From Herbidospora cretacea (GTDB lineage Bacteria > Actinomycetota > Actinomycetes > Streptosporangiales > Streptosporangiaceae), in NCBI RefSeq assembly GCF_001570605.1, contig NZ_BBXG01000007.1, forward strand, positions 366,042 to 430,041: a DNA stretch of 64,000 bases. The letters are read 5' to 3'. Both the position numbers and the translations under genes were made by a program. Below, one piece after another: positions 29,956-38,017 of the stretch (position 1 is the stretch's first letter; the number at the start of each line of letters is the position of its first letter). The notes beneath the pieces were generated by a model, which was not told where the DNA came from, did no database searches, and saw nothing but the letters and a program-made list of their open reading frames with translations.

Positions 29956-31395
29956 ATGCGGTGGGAACGGAGACGTCGGCGGCTGGCCGCCCTGGGAGCG
30001 GTGGGAATTGCCACTGCTGGCGTACTGATCGTCTTCCCCGGCACCAGCCAGGGTTCGGCAGAAGGTCCCTACTACTTCAAGTGCGTCGGGCCGTTGGCCA
30101 ACAACGAGACGATCGCGGCGTCGATCTCTCTGTCGTCCAAGGAACTGACGGTCGGGCAGCAGTTGGTCATCAACTGGCAGCTCGGTGACGCGCAGCGCAG
30201 CGTGAAAGTCCCCGACCCGCTGAACCCCAACCACGACAAGGGCGGCCACCTCGCGGTCACCGCCCGCGTGAAGGCTCACGGCGTGTGGACCGGCCAGGGC
30301 GCGATCGACTCGACCGGCACCCGCCTGGTCCCGGCGGACGACCTGCGGACCGGCAAGCCGCTGTCGCTGGGTCTGGTCTCGCCGGGTCTGGCGACCGCAG
30401 AGAAGGCGGGCGCCGGGTCGATCGAGGTCGGCCCGATCATCCTCGACCTCGCGGACGTCGAGTCGACCTGGAACAACGACTTCACCGCCGTCGGCGACTT
30501 CTCGCACTGGTACGGGCCCGGCTGGAATCACGTTCCCGACCCGAACGCCTACTTCGGCAAGACGCACTACGACCAGGACCTCCGCGAGGCCAAGAACGAG
30601 GGCGACGAGGCCACGTTCACCTTCGTCGGCACCGGCGTCGACCTCTTCGGCGACAAGAAGAACGACATGAGCGAGTTCACGCTCGTCACCGACCAGGGCA
30701 ACCCGCCCGACGAGGCCTCCGAGCGCTACAACGCCTACTGGCAGGTGGCCGGCGAGCGCCGGGTGCTGGAGAAGTTCACCGCGGCGACCGACCTGCCCTA
30801 CGGCAAGTACACCGTCAAGATCAAGAACCAGACCCAGGACAAGTTTGCGCGGGTCGACGCCTGGAAGGTGTACGCCGGCACAGCGGACAACCTGAACGCC
30901 TCGCCCTACCGCACGGTCTGCACCCCCGAGCCGAAGTTCCCGCTGATCCCGCTCACGGTGACCGCCGGTGGTGGCAACGGTTCGCCGTCGCCCGATCCGT
31001 CCGGTTCGCCGTCGCCCGACCCCTCGGGCTCGCCGTCGCCGAACCCGCCGGGCAGCCCGTCCGCGTCGCCGCCGGCCAGTCCGCCCGGCTCGCCGTCGCC
31101 CTCGGGCAACGTGTCCCGGCCGCCGGTGCCGCAGGAGAACTTCACGCCGCTGGTGTCGGTGATCGTGCAGGGCACCCCCACTCCCACGGCGACCACGACC
31201 GTGACGCTCACCTCGACCCCGACCGTGGCGCAGGTGGCGATCACGCCGCTGGGCGGCGCCGCGACCGGTGAGGCGCCCGGACGCTCCAACTCCGGCCTCG
31301 CGGTCCTGGCGCTCGGCGCGGTGCTGCTGCTGGGCGGCATGTTCAGCGGACTCAAGCTGCTGCGCAGGCGCGCGGCCCACGCCGGGGAGCGGTGA
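29956..31395 (+). CDS. secreted surface protein with sortase-type C terminus
   Basis: 479 residues. An Arg-rich N terminus and hydrophobic helix (about 8-30, ending near SQGSAEG) form a signal peptide. The exported part is about 300 residues with Cys residues in YFKCVG and RTVCTPE that could pair. A PSPDPSGSPSP-type stalk follows, then ITPLGGAATGEAPG, a hydrophobic helix and LLRRRAAH. That C terminus has the layout of a sortase signal though not LPxTG. The next gene, a sortase, starts at its stop codon. Ligand or structural role unknown. Confidence 0.75.
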   Translation: MRWERRRRRLAALGAVGIATAGVLIVFPGTSQGSAEGPYYFKCVGPLANNETIAASISLSSKELTVGQQLVINWQLGDAQRSVKVPDPLNPNHDKGGHLAVTARVKAHGVWTGQGAIDSTGTRLVPADDLRTGKPLSLGLVSPGLATAEKAGAGSIEVGPIILDLADVESTWNNDFTAVGDFSHWYGPGWNHVPDPNAYFGKTHYDQDLREAKNEGDEATFTFVGTGVDLFGDKKNDMSEFTLVTDQGNPPDEASERYNAYWQVAGERRVLEKFTAATDLPYGKYTVKIKNQTQDKFARVDAWKVYAGTADNLNASPYRTVCTPEPKFPLIPLTVTAGGGNGSPSPDPSGSPSPDPSGSPSPNPPGSPSASPPASPPGSPSPSGNVSRPPVPQENFTPLVSVIVQGTPTPTATTTVTLTSTPTVAQVAITPLGGAATGEAPGRSNSGLAVLALGAVLLLGGMFSGLKLLRRRAAHAGER

Positions 31396-32765
31396 TGACC
31401 GACAAGCGCAACCCCTACCCGACGCCCGACCCCGAGCCGGAGGGCGAGGAGCAGCCCAAGGCGGCGTCCTCCTCCGGCGCGGCGATCGTGCAGCACCCCT
31501 ACGACCGGCTGCTCAAGGCGACCGGCCACAAGCTCGTCAAGGGCGACAGCGGCGAGACGCCGGCCAAGCCCCTGGAGCCCGCCACCCCGGCCGAGGACTC
31601 CGCGGCGCCCGCCGCCGAAGCGCCCGGCGCGGTGCCGCCGGGCGGCGTGGTGATGGTCCCCACCGGCACGGTGCCGCCCGGCATGGTGCCGGTCATGATG
31701 GTGCCGATGAACCAGGTGCCGGGCGCGCCCGGCGGTCAGGTTCCGGGTGGTCAGGTTCCCGTCGCCGGTGTGGCCGGCGTCGGTGTCCCCGGTGCTCAGG
31801 TTCCGGGTGCTCAGGTTCCGGGTGCTCCCGGTGCCGGTGTTCCGGCGGGCGCGGTTCCTGGAACCGCCGCTGCCGGTACGCCCTCCGGCCAGCTCGTGCC
31901 CGTCGTCCAGGTCCCGGCGCAGGCCCGGCCCGCCGAGGGCATGTCCAAGCGGACCCTCACGGCCCTTCTGGTCGGTGGCTCCTTCACCGGCATCGCGGCG
32001 ATCATGACGGGGCTCCTCATGGTGCTCTCGCCGATGGCGCCGATCGAGGACCAGGCCGGCGACGAGGTCAACATCCAGGCCGCGGGCAACTCCTACGTCA
32101 TCCCGCCGACCGTGGGCCCGGGTGGGCCCGGCGTTCCGCTGACCGCGGCCGACCCGACGGCGCCCCCGCCACAGCCGGCCGCCCAGCCGGTCGCGCCGCT
32201 GATCCTGTCGCCCCAGACGGTGCCCCAGTCGAACGGCGTGGGCGTCAACGTCGAGGTCCCGCAGCCGAGCGCGACGCCGACCGCGAAGAAGGTGGCCGCG
32301 CTCAAGTCGTCGCGTCCGCTGAAGATCAGCATTCCGGCCGTCGGCGTGAACCGGGCCAAGATCGGCACCGTCGGCGTGACCAAGAAGGGCGAGATCGGGA
32401 CGCCGCCGCTGAGCAGGCCGAAGGACACCGCCTGGTACAAGAACGGCCCCGCCCCGGGCGACCAGGGCCCGGCCGTCATCCTCGGGCACGTCAACACCCG
32501 CTCGGGCGCGGCGGTCTTCAGCCGGCTGCGTGACATCAAGCGCGGCAACAAGATCAGCATCCTGCGCGCGGACGGTAAACTGGCGGTCTTCACCGTCGAC
32601 GGAGTCGAGCAGGTCAGCAAGAAGGCCTTCCCGACCAAGCGCGTCTACGGGAACACCATCACCTCCAGCCTTCGGTTGATCACCTGTGGTGGTGCCTACA
32701 ATGCGAAGACCCATCACTACACCGACAACATCGTCGTCTACGCGACCCTGACCGAGGTGCGCTGA
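31395..32765 (+). CDS. class F-type sortase with Val-Pro-Gly-rich N-terminal extension
   Basis: 456 residues. A cytoplasmic N terminus of about 190 residues contains VPG/QVPGA repeats, then one membrane helix (about 193-215), a Pro-rich linker and a C-terminal sortase domain. His365 (ILGHVNT) and Cys431 (LITCGG) are the catalytic pair. The position before the final D-N is Thr, and no Arg lies between Cys431 and the last residue, so the usual Arg is not evident. ATG 31395 is chosen (TGATG junction, GGGGAG site); a GTG at 31392 would add one residue. It presumably anchors the neighbouring TPxGGxATG proteins. Confidence 0.8.
   Translation: MTDKRNPYPTPDPEPEGEEQPKAASSSGAAIVQHPYDRLLKATGHKLVKGDSGETPAKPLEPATPAEDSAAPAAEAPGAVPPGGVVMVPTGTVPPGMVPVMMVPMNQVPGAPGGQVPGGQVPVAGVAGVGVPGAQVPGAQVPGAPGAGVPAGAVPGTAAAGTPSGQLVPVVQVPAQARPAEGMSKRTLTALLVGGSFTGIAAIMTGLLMVLSPMAPIEDQAGDEVNIQAAGNSYVIPPTVGPGGPGVPLTAADPTAPPPQPAAQPVAPLILSPQTVPQSNGVGVNVEVPQPSATPTAKKVAALKSSRPLKISIPAVGVNRAKIGTVGVTKKGEIGTPPLSRPKDTAWYKNGPAPGDQGPAVILGHVNTRSGAAVFSRLRDIKRGNKISILRADGKLAVFTVDGVEQVSKKAFPTKRVYGNTITSSLRLITCGGAYNAKTHHYTDNIVVYATLTEVR
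31734..31850 (+). repeat. imperfect tandem repeat encoding Val-Pro-Gly-Ala-Gln units
   Basis: The sortase N-terminal extension contains near-identical copies of GGTGCTCAGGTTCCG and variants, encoding QVPGG, GVPGA and QVPGA units. Unlike the surrounding gene it uses many T-ending codons (GGT, GTT), which suggests recent local expansion or replication slippage. Confidence 0.6.
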
Positions 32766-32791
32766 TAGACGGGCGCTACCGGGGGCAAGCG

Positions 32792-33907
32792 ATGAGGATG
32801 CTGAAGACCCGTGCCCGCTTCGCCGCGCGCGGAGCGGGTGTCGGGGCCACCGCCGCCCTGCTGTTACTCGGCCTCCCCGCACTGGCCGGGAACACCGACG
32901 GCACGGCCACCTACGAGTGCCTGAAGGGCACCGAGACCTCGGCGACCCCCTATCAGGTCCGGGTGCTCCTGGGGGCGCCCGACCAGCCGACCCCGAGCGC
33001 GGCCGTCTCGGTCGTGTGGAGCCTGGCTCCCGGCACGCCCACGGCGAGCGGCGGCCCCGTCCTGACGGTGCCGACGCCGCTGGCGGTGGGCGACCAGGTC
33101 GGCGTCAGCGGCGTGCTGAGCGCCACCGGCCCGGCCCTGTCGACCGAGACCCCCACCCCCACGCCGAGCACGACCCCCAGCGCCACACCCAGCGCCACAC
33201 CCAGCATCACCCCGAGCGCGACGCCCACCCCGACGCCCACTCCCACACCGACCCCCACGCCGACCCCGACGCCCAGCGGGAGCGAGAGCCCGAGCGGGTC
33301 GCCGAGCGCGTCGCCCAGTGGGTCCCCCAGTGAGCCCCCGGCCGCCGTGGCCGTGACGCCGACCGCTACGGTGACCGTGAACGCCGCGGTCACCCAGAGC
33401 GCCAGCGTCTACCCGATCCCGCCGCTCGTGGGGGTCTTCACCCCCGAGGCGACCGGCGTGTTCGAGGTGGCCGCAGGAAACTTCGCCGTCCGGGTCAGGC
33501 CGTCGGGCGGCAGTTCCGACATCGCGCTCTACACCTGCACCCTCCCGAGCACCGCGACCCCGGTGGCGCTGAAGATCACTGTGGTCGCGTCGCCGACGCC
33601 CACGGCGTCCACGACCCCCAGTCCCTCACCGACCCCGACCCCCACCCCGACCGGCAGCGGCACACCCACCCCCAGGGGCACGGTGACCGCGACCGCCACG
33701 GTGACCGCTCCCACGCCGGTCGACCGCTCCACCCGTACCGCAACAGCGACCGTCACCGCTCAGGTCGAGACCCCCGACGGGGGTGTCGCCACCGGTGGAG
33801 GAGGCTCGCTGGGGCCGGACGGGCGGGTGTTCGTGCTGGCCGGAGGCACGGTCACGCTCGCCGCGATGATCGGCGGGCTGTTACTCAGGAGACGCGTGGT
33901 TTCTTGA
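32792..33907 (+). CDS. secreted surface protein with long Pro-Thr-Ser stalks and sortase-type C terminus
   Basis: 371 residues. A signal peptide (about 1-32, cut near LPALAG) precedes a small domain with one Cys (TYECLKG), a first stalk of TPTP/PSGSP repeats (about 120-190), a second small domain with one Cys (LYTCTLP), and a second stalk. The C terminus reads VETPDGGVATGGGGSLGPDG, a hydrophobic helix and LLLRRR. The stalk pattern suggests an extended wall-spanning protein. It lies 26 bases after the first sortase and is related to the protein at 34026. Confidence 0.72.
   Translation: MRMLKTRARFAARGAGVGATAALLLLGLPALAGNTDGTATYECLKGTETSATPYQVRVLLGAPDQPTPSAAVSVVWSLAPGTPTASGGPVLTVPTPLAVGDQVGVSGVLSATGPALSTETPTPTPSTTPSATPSATPSITPSATPTPTPTPTPTPTPTPTPSGSESPSGSPSASPSGSPSEPPAAVAVTPTATVTVNAAVTQSASVYPIPPLVGVFTPEATGVFEVAAGNFAVRVRPSGGSSDIALYTCTLPSTATPVALKITVVASPTPTASTTPSPSPTPTPTPTGSGTPTPRGTVTATATVTAPTPVDRSTRTATATVTAQVETPDGGVATGGGGSLGPDGRVFVLAGGTVTLAAMIGGLLLRRRVVS
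33161..33290 (+). repeat. low-complexity tandem repeat coding a Pro-Thr/Ser stalk
   Basis: Short direct repeats based on ACCCCGACGCCC and CCCAGCGCCACA run through the first stalk of the surface protein. Such tracts vary in length between strains and are prone to assembly error. Confidence 0.7.
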
Positions 33908-33931
33908 CGAAATCTTGACTGATTCTCGTCA
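33905..33931 (+). terminator. possible weak terminator hairpin
   Basis: TGACGAAATC pairs with GATTCTCGTCA (one bulge) and begins within the stop codon of the upstream surface-protein gene. No T run follows, so it may only reduce read-through to the next gene. Confidence 0.35.
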
Positions 33932-34025
33932 GAGTTGGGGTTAACTCTGCCTTCTCCCAGGCTTTGTCCCTAGGATCTCCACATCCGCCATGAAACGGTC
34001 ATCGAATCTGAAACGGAGAGAGTCA

Positions 34026-34925
34026 GTGCTGAAAGACAAGGCACGGCGACGCATCGCAACGAAGGCCGCCGCAGCCGGTGTGGTCAGCGCTGGTTTCCTT
34101 CTCGGCCTCGGTCCCATGCTCACAAGCGCCACGGCCGACGTCCGGACGGTGGCCTACGCCTGTACCCCCACGCTGGCCAGCCAGCCGGGCACCGCGACCG
34201 ACTATGACGTGTCCGTCACCCTGAACTCGACCGTGACGAGCGCGGTCGTCGGCACCGGGTTCACCGCCACGGTGGTGCTGGGCGGCGCCGACATGCCCGT
34301 CTCCCCGGTCGAGATCCCCACCACGATGTCGATCCAGGTCCTCACCGAGGTCGAGGTCAAGAGCAACGGCGCCACCGCGACGACGACGGCGACGGTCACG
34401 CCGTCGGCCGCGGTTACCCCGGCGGCGCCCATCGGCTCAGGCGCCACGTTCCCGGCGCTGCCGACCCCCACGGCGACCATCACCCCGCTGACCGGCGCGA
34501 CCCAGCTCATCCTGACGGCCAAGAACTTCACGATCAGGGTGATGAACGGCACCACCGAGGTCGGCAAGTTCGCCTGCGTCCCGTCGACGAGCGCCCCTTC
34601 CCAGACGCTCGCCGCTGCGACCGTGCCGGTGACGACCAGCAGCGGCAGCCCGTCGCCCTCGCCCTCGCCTTCCCCCTCGGCGACCCCGTCGCCGTCTCCC
34701 ACCACGTCGTCGCCGAAGCCGACCAAGACGGTCACCGAGACCGCCACGGCCGAGGTGCCGGTCGACGACCAGGTCGAGACGCCCGACGGCGGTGTGGCGA
34801 CCGGCGGCGGCGGTGTGCTCGGGCCCGACGGGCGGCTGTTCGTGCTGACCGGCACGGCGATCGTGCTCGCGGCCGGCGTCGGCGGACTGGTCCTGCGTTC
34901 CCGGCGACGCCCGCACCAGGGATGA
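34026..34925 (+). CDS. secreted surface protein with sortase-type C terminus
   Basis: 299 residues. Basic N terminus and signal helix (about 8-36, ending LTSATAD), a domain with Cys in VAYACTP and FACVPS, a PSPSPSPS/TTSSPKP stalk, then VETPDGGVATGGGGVLGPDG, a hydrophobic helix and RSRRRPHQG. The last 50 residues closely match those of the protein at 32792, pointing to duplication. GTG 34026 is chosen for the GGAGAG site just upstream; an ATG at 33990 is possible. The second sortase follows after 7 bases. Confidence 0.72.
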   Translation: MLKDKARRRIATKAAAAGVVSAGFLLGLGPMLTSATADVRTVAYACTPTLASQPGTATDYDVSVTLNSTVTSAVVGTGFTATVVLGGADMPVSPVEIPTTMSIQVLTEVEVKSNGATATTTATVTPSAAVTPAAPIGSGATFPALPTPTATITPLTGATQLILTAKNFTIRVMNGTTEVGKFACVPSTSAPSQTLAAATVPVTTSSGSPSPSPSPSPSATPSPSPTTSSPKPTKTVTETATAEVPVDDQVETPDGGVATGGGGVLGPDGRLFVLTGTAIVLAAGVGGLVLRSRRRPHQG

Positions 34926-34932
34926 GGCGCCG

Positions 34933-35748
34933 GTGACCGGCTACTACCCGCAGCAGGATCCGAACCAGCAGCCGCAGGGCTACGTCTACTACCAGCAGGT
35001 CCCGGCCGCCCCGCAGCCGGAGCCGGAGCGGCAGAACGGCGCTCAGCTCATCCGGTTGGTGCTGATCATCGCGGCGGTGGCCGGTCTCCTGACCGTCGGC
35101 CTGGGGCTGGTGTTCATCCTGAGCAATCCGGAGGAATACGGCGAGCCCCAGGACCGGGTCACGCTCAACGCCATGCCCGCCGCGGTGGGCCCCGGCGGGC
35201 CCGGCGTGCCGCTCACCCAGGCCGACCCCACGGCGGAGGCGCCGCTGCCGCCGCTCCAGCCGGTCGCGCCGATGAGCCAGCCGTCGTCGCCCAAGCGCCT
35301 GATCGTCAAGCGCCTCAACATCGACGCGCCGATCCGTTCGGTCGGGCTCGACAGGACCGGCGCGATCGAGCCGCCGCCGCTGGCCAACACGAACCTGGCC
35401 GGTTGGTACCGGAAGGGTCCCACCCCCGGTTCGGCCGGTCCGGCCACCATCGTCGGGCACCGCGACACCACGAACGCCCCGGCGGTGTTCAACCGGCTAG
35501 CGGAGCTCAAATACGGCGACACCGTGGAAGTGGTCCGGCAGGACGGGACCGTGGCGGTCTTCACCGTCGGCGGGATCGAGCAGGCCGACAAGACGACCTT
35601 CCCGACCGAGCGGGTTTACGGCAACAGTGACTTGGCCGAGCTCAGATTGATCACATGTGGTGGAACTTACAACCGCTCCACCCGCCACTACGTAGACAAT
35701 GTCATCGTTTACGCGACGATGACAGGGACGCGCCTAGCCTCGTCCTGA
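34933..35748 (+). CDS. class F-type sortase
   Basis: 271 residues. A short Gln/Pro/Tyr-rich cytoplasmic segment, one membrane helix (about 38-62), a linker with GPGGPGVPLT shared with the first sortase, and a sortase domain with His176 (IVGHRDT) and Cys242 (LITCGG). Arg248 and Arg251 follow the Cys, but the residue before D-N is Val. The shared linker shows the two sortases are paralogues. GTG 34933 lies 7 bases after the stop of its presumed substrate. Confidence 0.82.
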   Translation: MTGYYPQQDPNQQPQGYVYYQQVPAAPQPEPERQNGAQLIRLVLIIAAVAGLLTVGLGLVFILSNPEEYGEPQDRVTLNAMPAAVGPGGPGVPLTQADPTAEAPLPPLQPVAPMSQPSSPKRLIVKRLNIDAPIRSVGLDRTGAIEPPPLANTNLAGWYRKGPTPGSAGPATIVGHRDTTNAPAVFNRLAELKYGDTVEVVRQDGTVAVFTVGGIEQADKTTFPTERVYGNSDLAELRLITCGGTYNRSTRHYVDNVIVYATMTGTRLASS

Positions 35749-35769
35749 CTTCTACGTAAGGAGGGGCAC

Positions 35770-36801
35770 ATGGGTCTTCTCTCCAATCTGCTGCTGCCCG
35801 GCCGTCTTCGCACCGGACCCACGGTCCTGCTGCCGGCCAAGACCAAGCCCGAGGCGATCCTGGAGCTGGTCCGGCTGGCCGACCCGAAGGCGGAGCTCGA
35901 CGGCGGCGACGTGCTGGCCGCGGCCACCCGGATCCACGAGGGCATCGAGCTGACCGGCGACCTGGCGAAGAAGCTGGGCCTCGACGGCGAGGAGAAGCTC
36001 TGGGCCCACCGCGTGGTGGCCGAGCGCCCCCTGCCGATCGACTACTACGACAAGCTGCTGGCGGCCGGTCTCGCCTACCGCCTCGACGGTTACTGCCTGT
36101 GCGAGGGCTCGGCCGACGACCCGGCCGAGGACCCCGAGCTCGTGTACGCGGTCTACCTCCCGGCCGTCGAGGAGTCGGAACTGACCCCCGCCCTCGTCAA
36201 GATCCTCGGCACCGACGACGGCCTCGCCGAGGACGCCCCAGAAGCCTCCCCCGACGCATCCGCCACAGAAGTGCCGGAATCAGCTGAAACCGGGGCAGAG
36301 GCCGCCGTGAGCGCCCCGGAAGACACCACTGAGGCCCCCACGACCACCGAAGCCGACTCTGCGGCCTCCACCGCCGGCAAGACCGACGTGGCCACCGAGG
36401 CCGAGACCCCCGGCGCCGCGCCGGATGACGCCAACGCCAAAGCCGACGCCGACGCTGTGGCGGAGGTCGAGGACGAGGCCGCGTCTGACGCTGAGGCGGA
36501 GGCCGCCACCGCGCGTAGGTCCCGTTGGTCGGCCGACGGTGTCTACGAGGCCGCCGGGTTCCGGGTTTCGGTGACCCCTGTGCACCGTTTCCCGGCCGCC
36601 GTGGCGGGGCTGATGCCGTACGCGACCGAGGTGGTGAAGATCTCGGTCAGTGCCACCGAGGAGCTTGAGGGTGACGCGCGGATGCTCGAACCGGGCAAGG
36701 TCGCGCTCGCGCTCGGGACGGCCCTCGACGGTCCCGTGGTCGACCATTGGGGATTCCAGGTCTTCGAACCCGCCGATCTGCTGCCGCCGAGGAGCGTCTG
36801 A
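35770..36801 (+). CDS. unknown protein with acidic Ala/Glu/Asp-rich central linker
   Basis: 343 residues, not recognised. An N-terminal domain of about 135 residues (LVRLADPKAEL, IDYYDKLLAAGLAYRLDGYCLCEG) and a C-terminal domain of about 90 (YEAAGFRVSVTPVHRFPAAVAGLMPYA, then VALALGTALDG) are joined by an acidic low-complexity linker (about 140-255). No signal peptide or membrane helix is seen, so it is likely cytoplasmic. It starts 22 bases after the sortase with GGAGGGGCAC upstream, so it may be cotranscribed. Confidence 0.6.
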   Translation: MGLLSNLLLPGRLRTGPTVLLPAKTKPEAILELVRLADPKAELDGGDVLAAATRIHEGIELTGDLAKKLGLDGEEKLWAHRVVAERPLPIDYYDKLLAAGLAYRLDGYCLCEGSADDPAEDPELVYAVYLPAVEESELTPALVKILGTDDGLAEDAPEASPDASATEVPESAETGAEAAVSAPEDTTEAPTTTEADSAASTAGKTDVATEAETPGAAPDDANAKADADAVAEVEDEAASDAEAEAATARRSRWSADGVYEAAGFRVSVTPVHRFPAAVAGLMPYATEVVKISVSATEELEGDARMLEPGKVALALGTALDGPVVDHWGFQVFEPADLLPPRSV

Positions 36802-36871
36802 CAAGCGTCTGAGGTAGCCTCCGAAGTAACGACCGAATGTTGCTCGGTTTCGTGAACAGGTGGAGGCCATC

Positions 36872-38017
36872 GTGGCAGAGGCGTACATCGTCGGTGCGGT
36901 TCGCACTCCCGTCGGCAGGAAGAAGGGCGGGCTGTCGGCCGTCCATCCCGTCGATCTGGCCGCGTATCCGCTGAAGGAGCTCATCGAGCGGACCGGGGTC
37001 GACCCGGCCGCCGTCGATGACGTGATCATGGGCTGCGTCATGCAGTTCGGGCCGCAGTCCATGGACATCGCGCGGAACGCCTGGCTGAGCGCGGGCCTGC
37101 CCGAGAGCGTGGCGGGCGTCACGATCGACCGGCAGTGCGGGTCGTCGCAGCAGTCGATCCACTTCGCCGCGCAGGGCGTCATGTCCGGCACGCAGGACCT
37201 GGTCGTGGCGGCCGGCGTCGAGTCGATGTCGATCGTCCCGATGGGCTCCAGCATCACGGCGGCCCTGGAGAAGGGCATGCCGTTCCCGTTCGGCGAGAAG
37301 TGGGTCGAGCGCTACGGGATGCAGGAGATCTCCCAGTTCCGGGGCGCCGAGCTGATGGCCGAGAAGTGGGGCTTCAGCCGCGAGGACCTGGACCGCTACG
37401 CCTACGAGAGCCACCAGCGCGCCGCCAAGGCCGTCGCCAACGGATACTTCAAGGAGCAGATCCTCCCGGTCAACGGCGTCGAGGACGACGAGGGCCCCCG
37501 CCCCGACACCACGTTGGAGAAGATGGCCTCGCTCAAGCTGCTGCGGGAGGGCGGCCGGATCACCGCCGCCACCTCCTCGCAGATCTCCGACGGGTCGGGC
37601 GCGGTGCTGGTGGCCTCGGAGCAGGCCGTACACGATCATGGTCTGACGCCCAGGGCGCGCATCGTGACCCTGGCGCTCACCGGCGACGACCCGGTCTACA
37701 TGCTGACCGCGCCGATCCCGGCGACGAAGAAGGCGCTGAAGAGGGCCGGGCTGACCATCGACGACATCGACGTCGTCGAGATCAACGAGGCGTTCGCGCC
37801 GGTCCCGATGGCGTGGCTCAAGGAGCTCGGCGCCGACCCCGACAAGACCAACCCGAACGGCGGCGCGATCGCCCTCGGCCACCCGCTGGGCGGCACCGGC
37901 GCGATCCTGATGACCAAGCTCCTCCACGAGCTGGAGCGCACCGGCGGGCGCTACGGCCTGCAGACGATGTGCGAGGGCGGCGGCCAGGCCAACGTGACGA
38001 TCATCGAAAGGCTCTAG
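36872..38017 (+). CDS. acetyl-CoA C-acyltransferase (thiolase)
   Basis: 381 residues. The nucleophilic Cys lies in DRQCGSSQQSI (near residue 89), with NEAFAPVPMAW, the catalytic His in GHPLGGTGAI and the second Cys in MCEGGGQANV. It cleaves 3-ketoacyl-CoA or condenses acetyl-CoA; the sequence resembles thiolases of steroid and fatty-acid breakdown. GTG 36872 is chosen over 36860 because GGTGGAGG ends 6 bases upstream. Its stop shares CTAG with the convergent histidine kinase. Confidence 0.9.
   Translation: MAEAYIVGAVRTPVGRKKGGLSAVHPVDLAAYPLKELIERTGVDPAAVDDVIMGCVMQFGPQSMDIARNAWLSAGLPESVAGVTIDRQCGSSQQSIHFAAQGVMSGTQDLVVAAGVESMSIVPMGSSITAALEKGMPFPFGEKWVERYGMQEISQFRGAELMAEKWGFSREDLDRYAYESHQRAAKAVANGYFKEQILPVNGVEDDEGPRPDTTLEKMASLKLLREGGRITAATSSQISDGSGAVLVASEQAVHDHGLTPRARIVTLALTGDDPVYMLTAPIPATKKALKRAGLTIDDIDVVEINEAFAPVPMAWLKELGADPDKTNPNGGAIALGHPLGGTGAILMTKLLHELERTGGRYGLQTMCEGGGQANVTIIERL

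Noticed and set aside
33161-33290. Regularly repeated short units that could be taken for a CRISPR or satellite array
   Set aside because: The units are in frame and code for a Pro-Thr/Ser stalk; there are no unique spacers.
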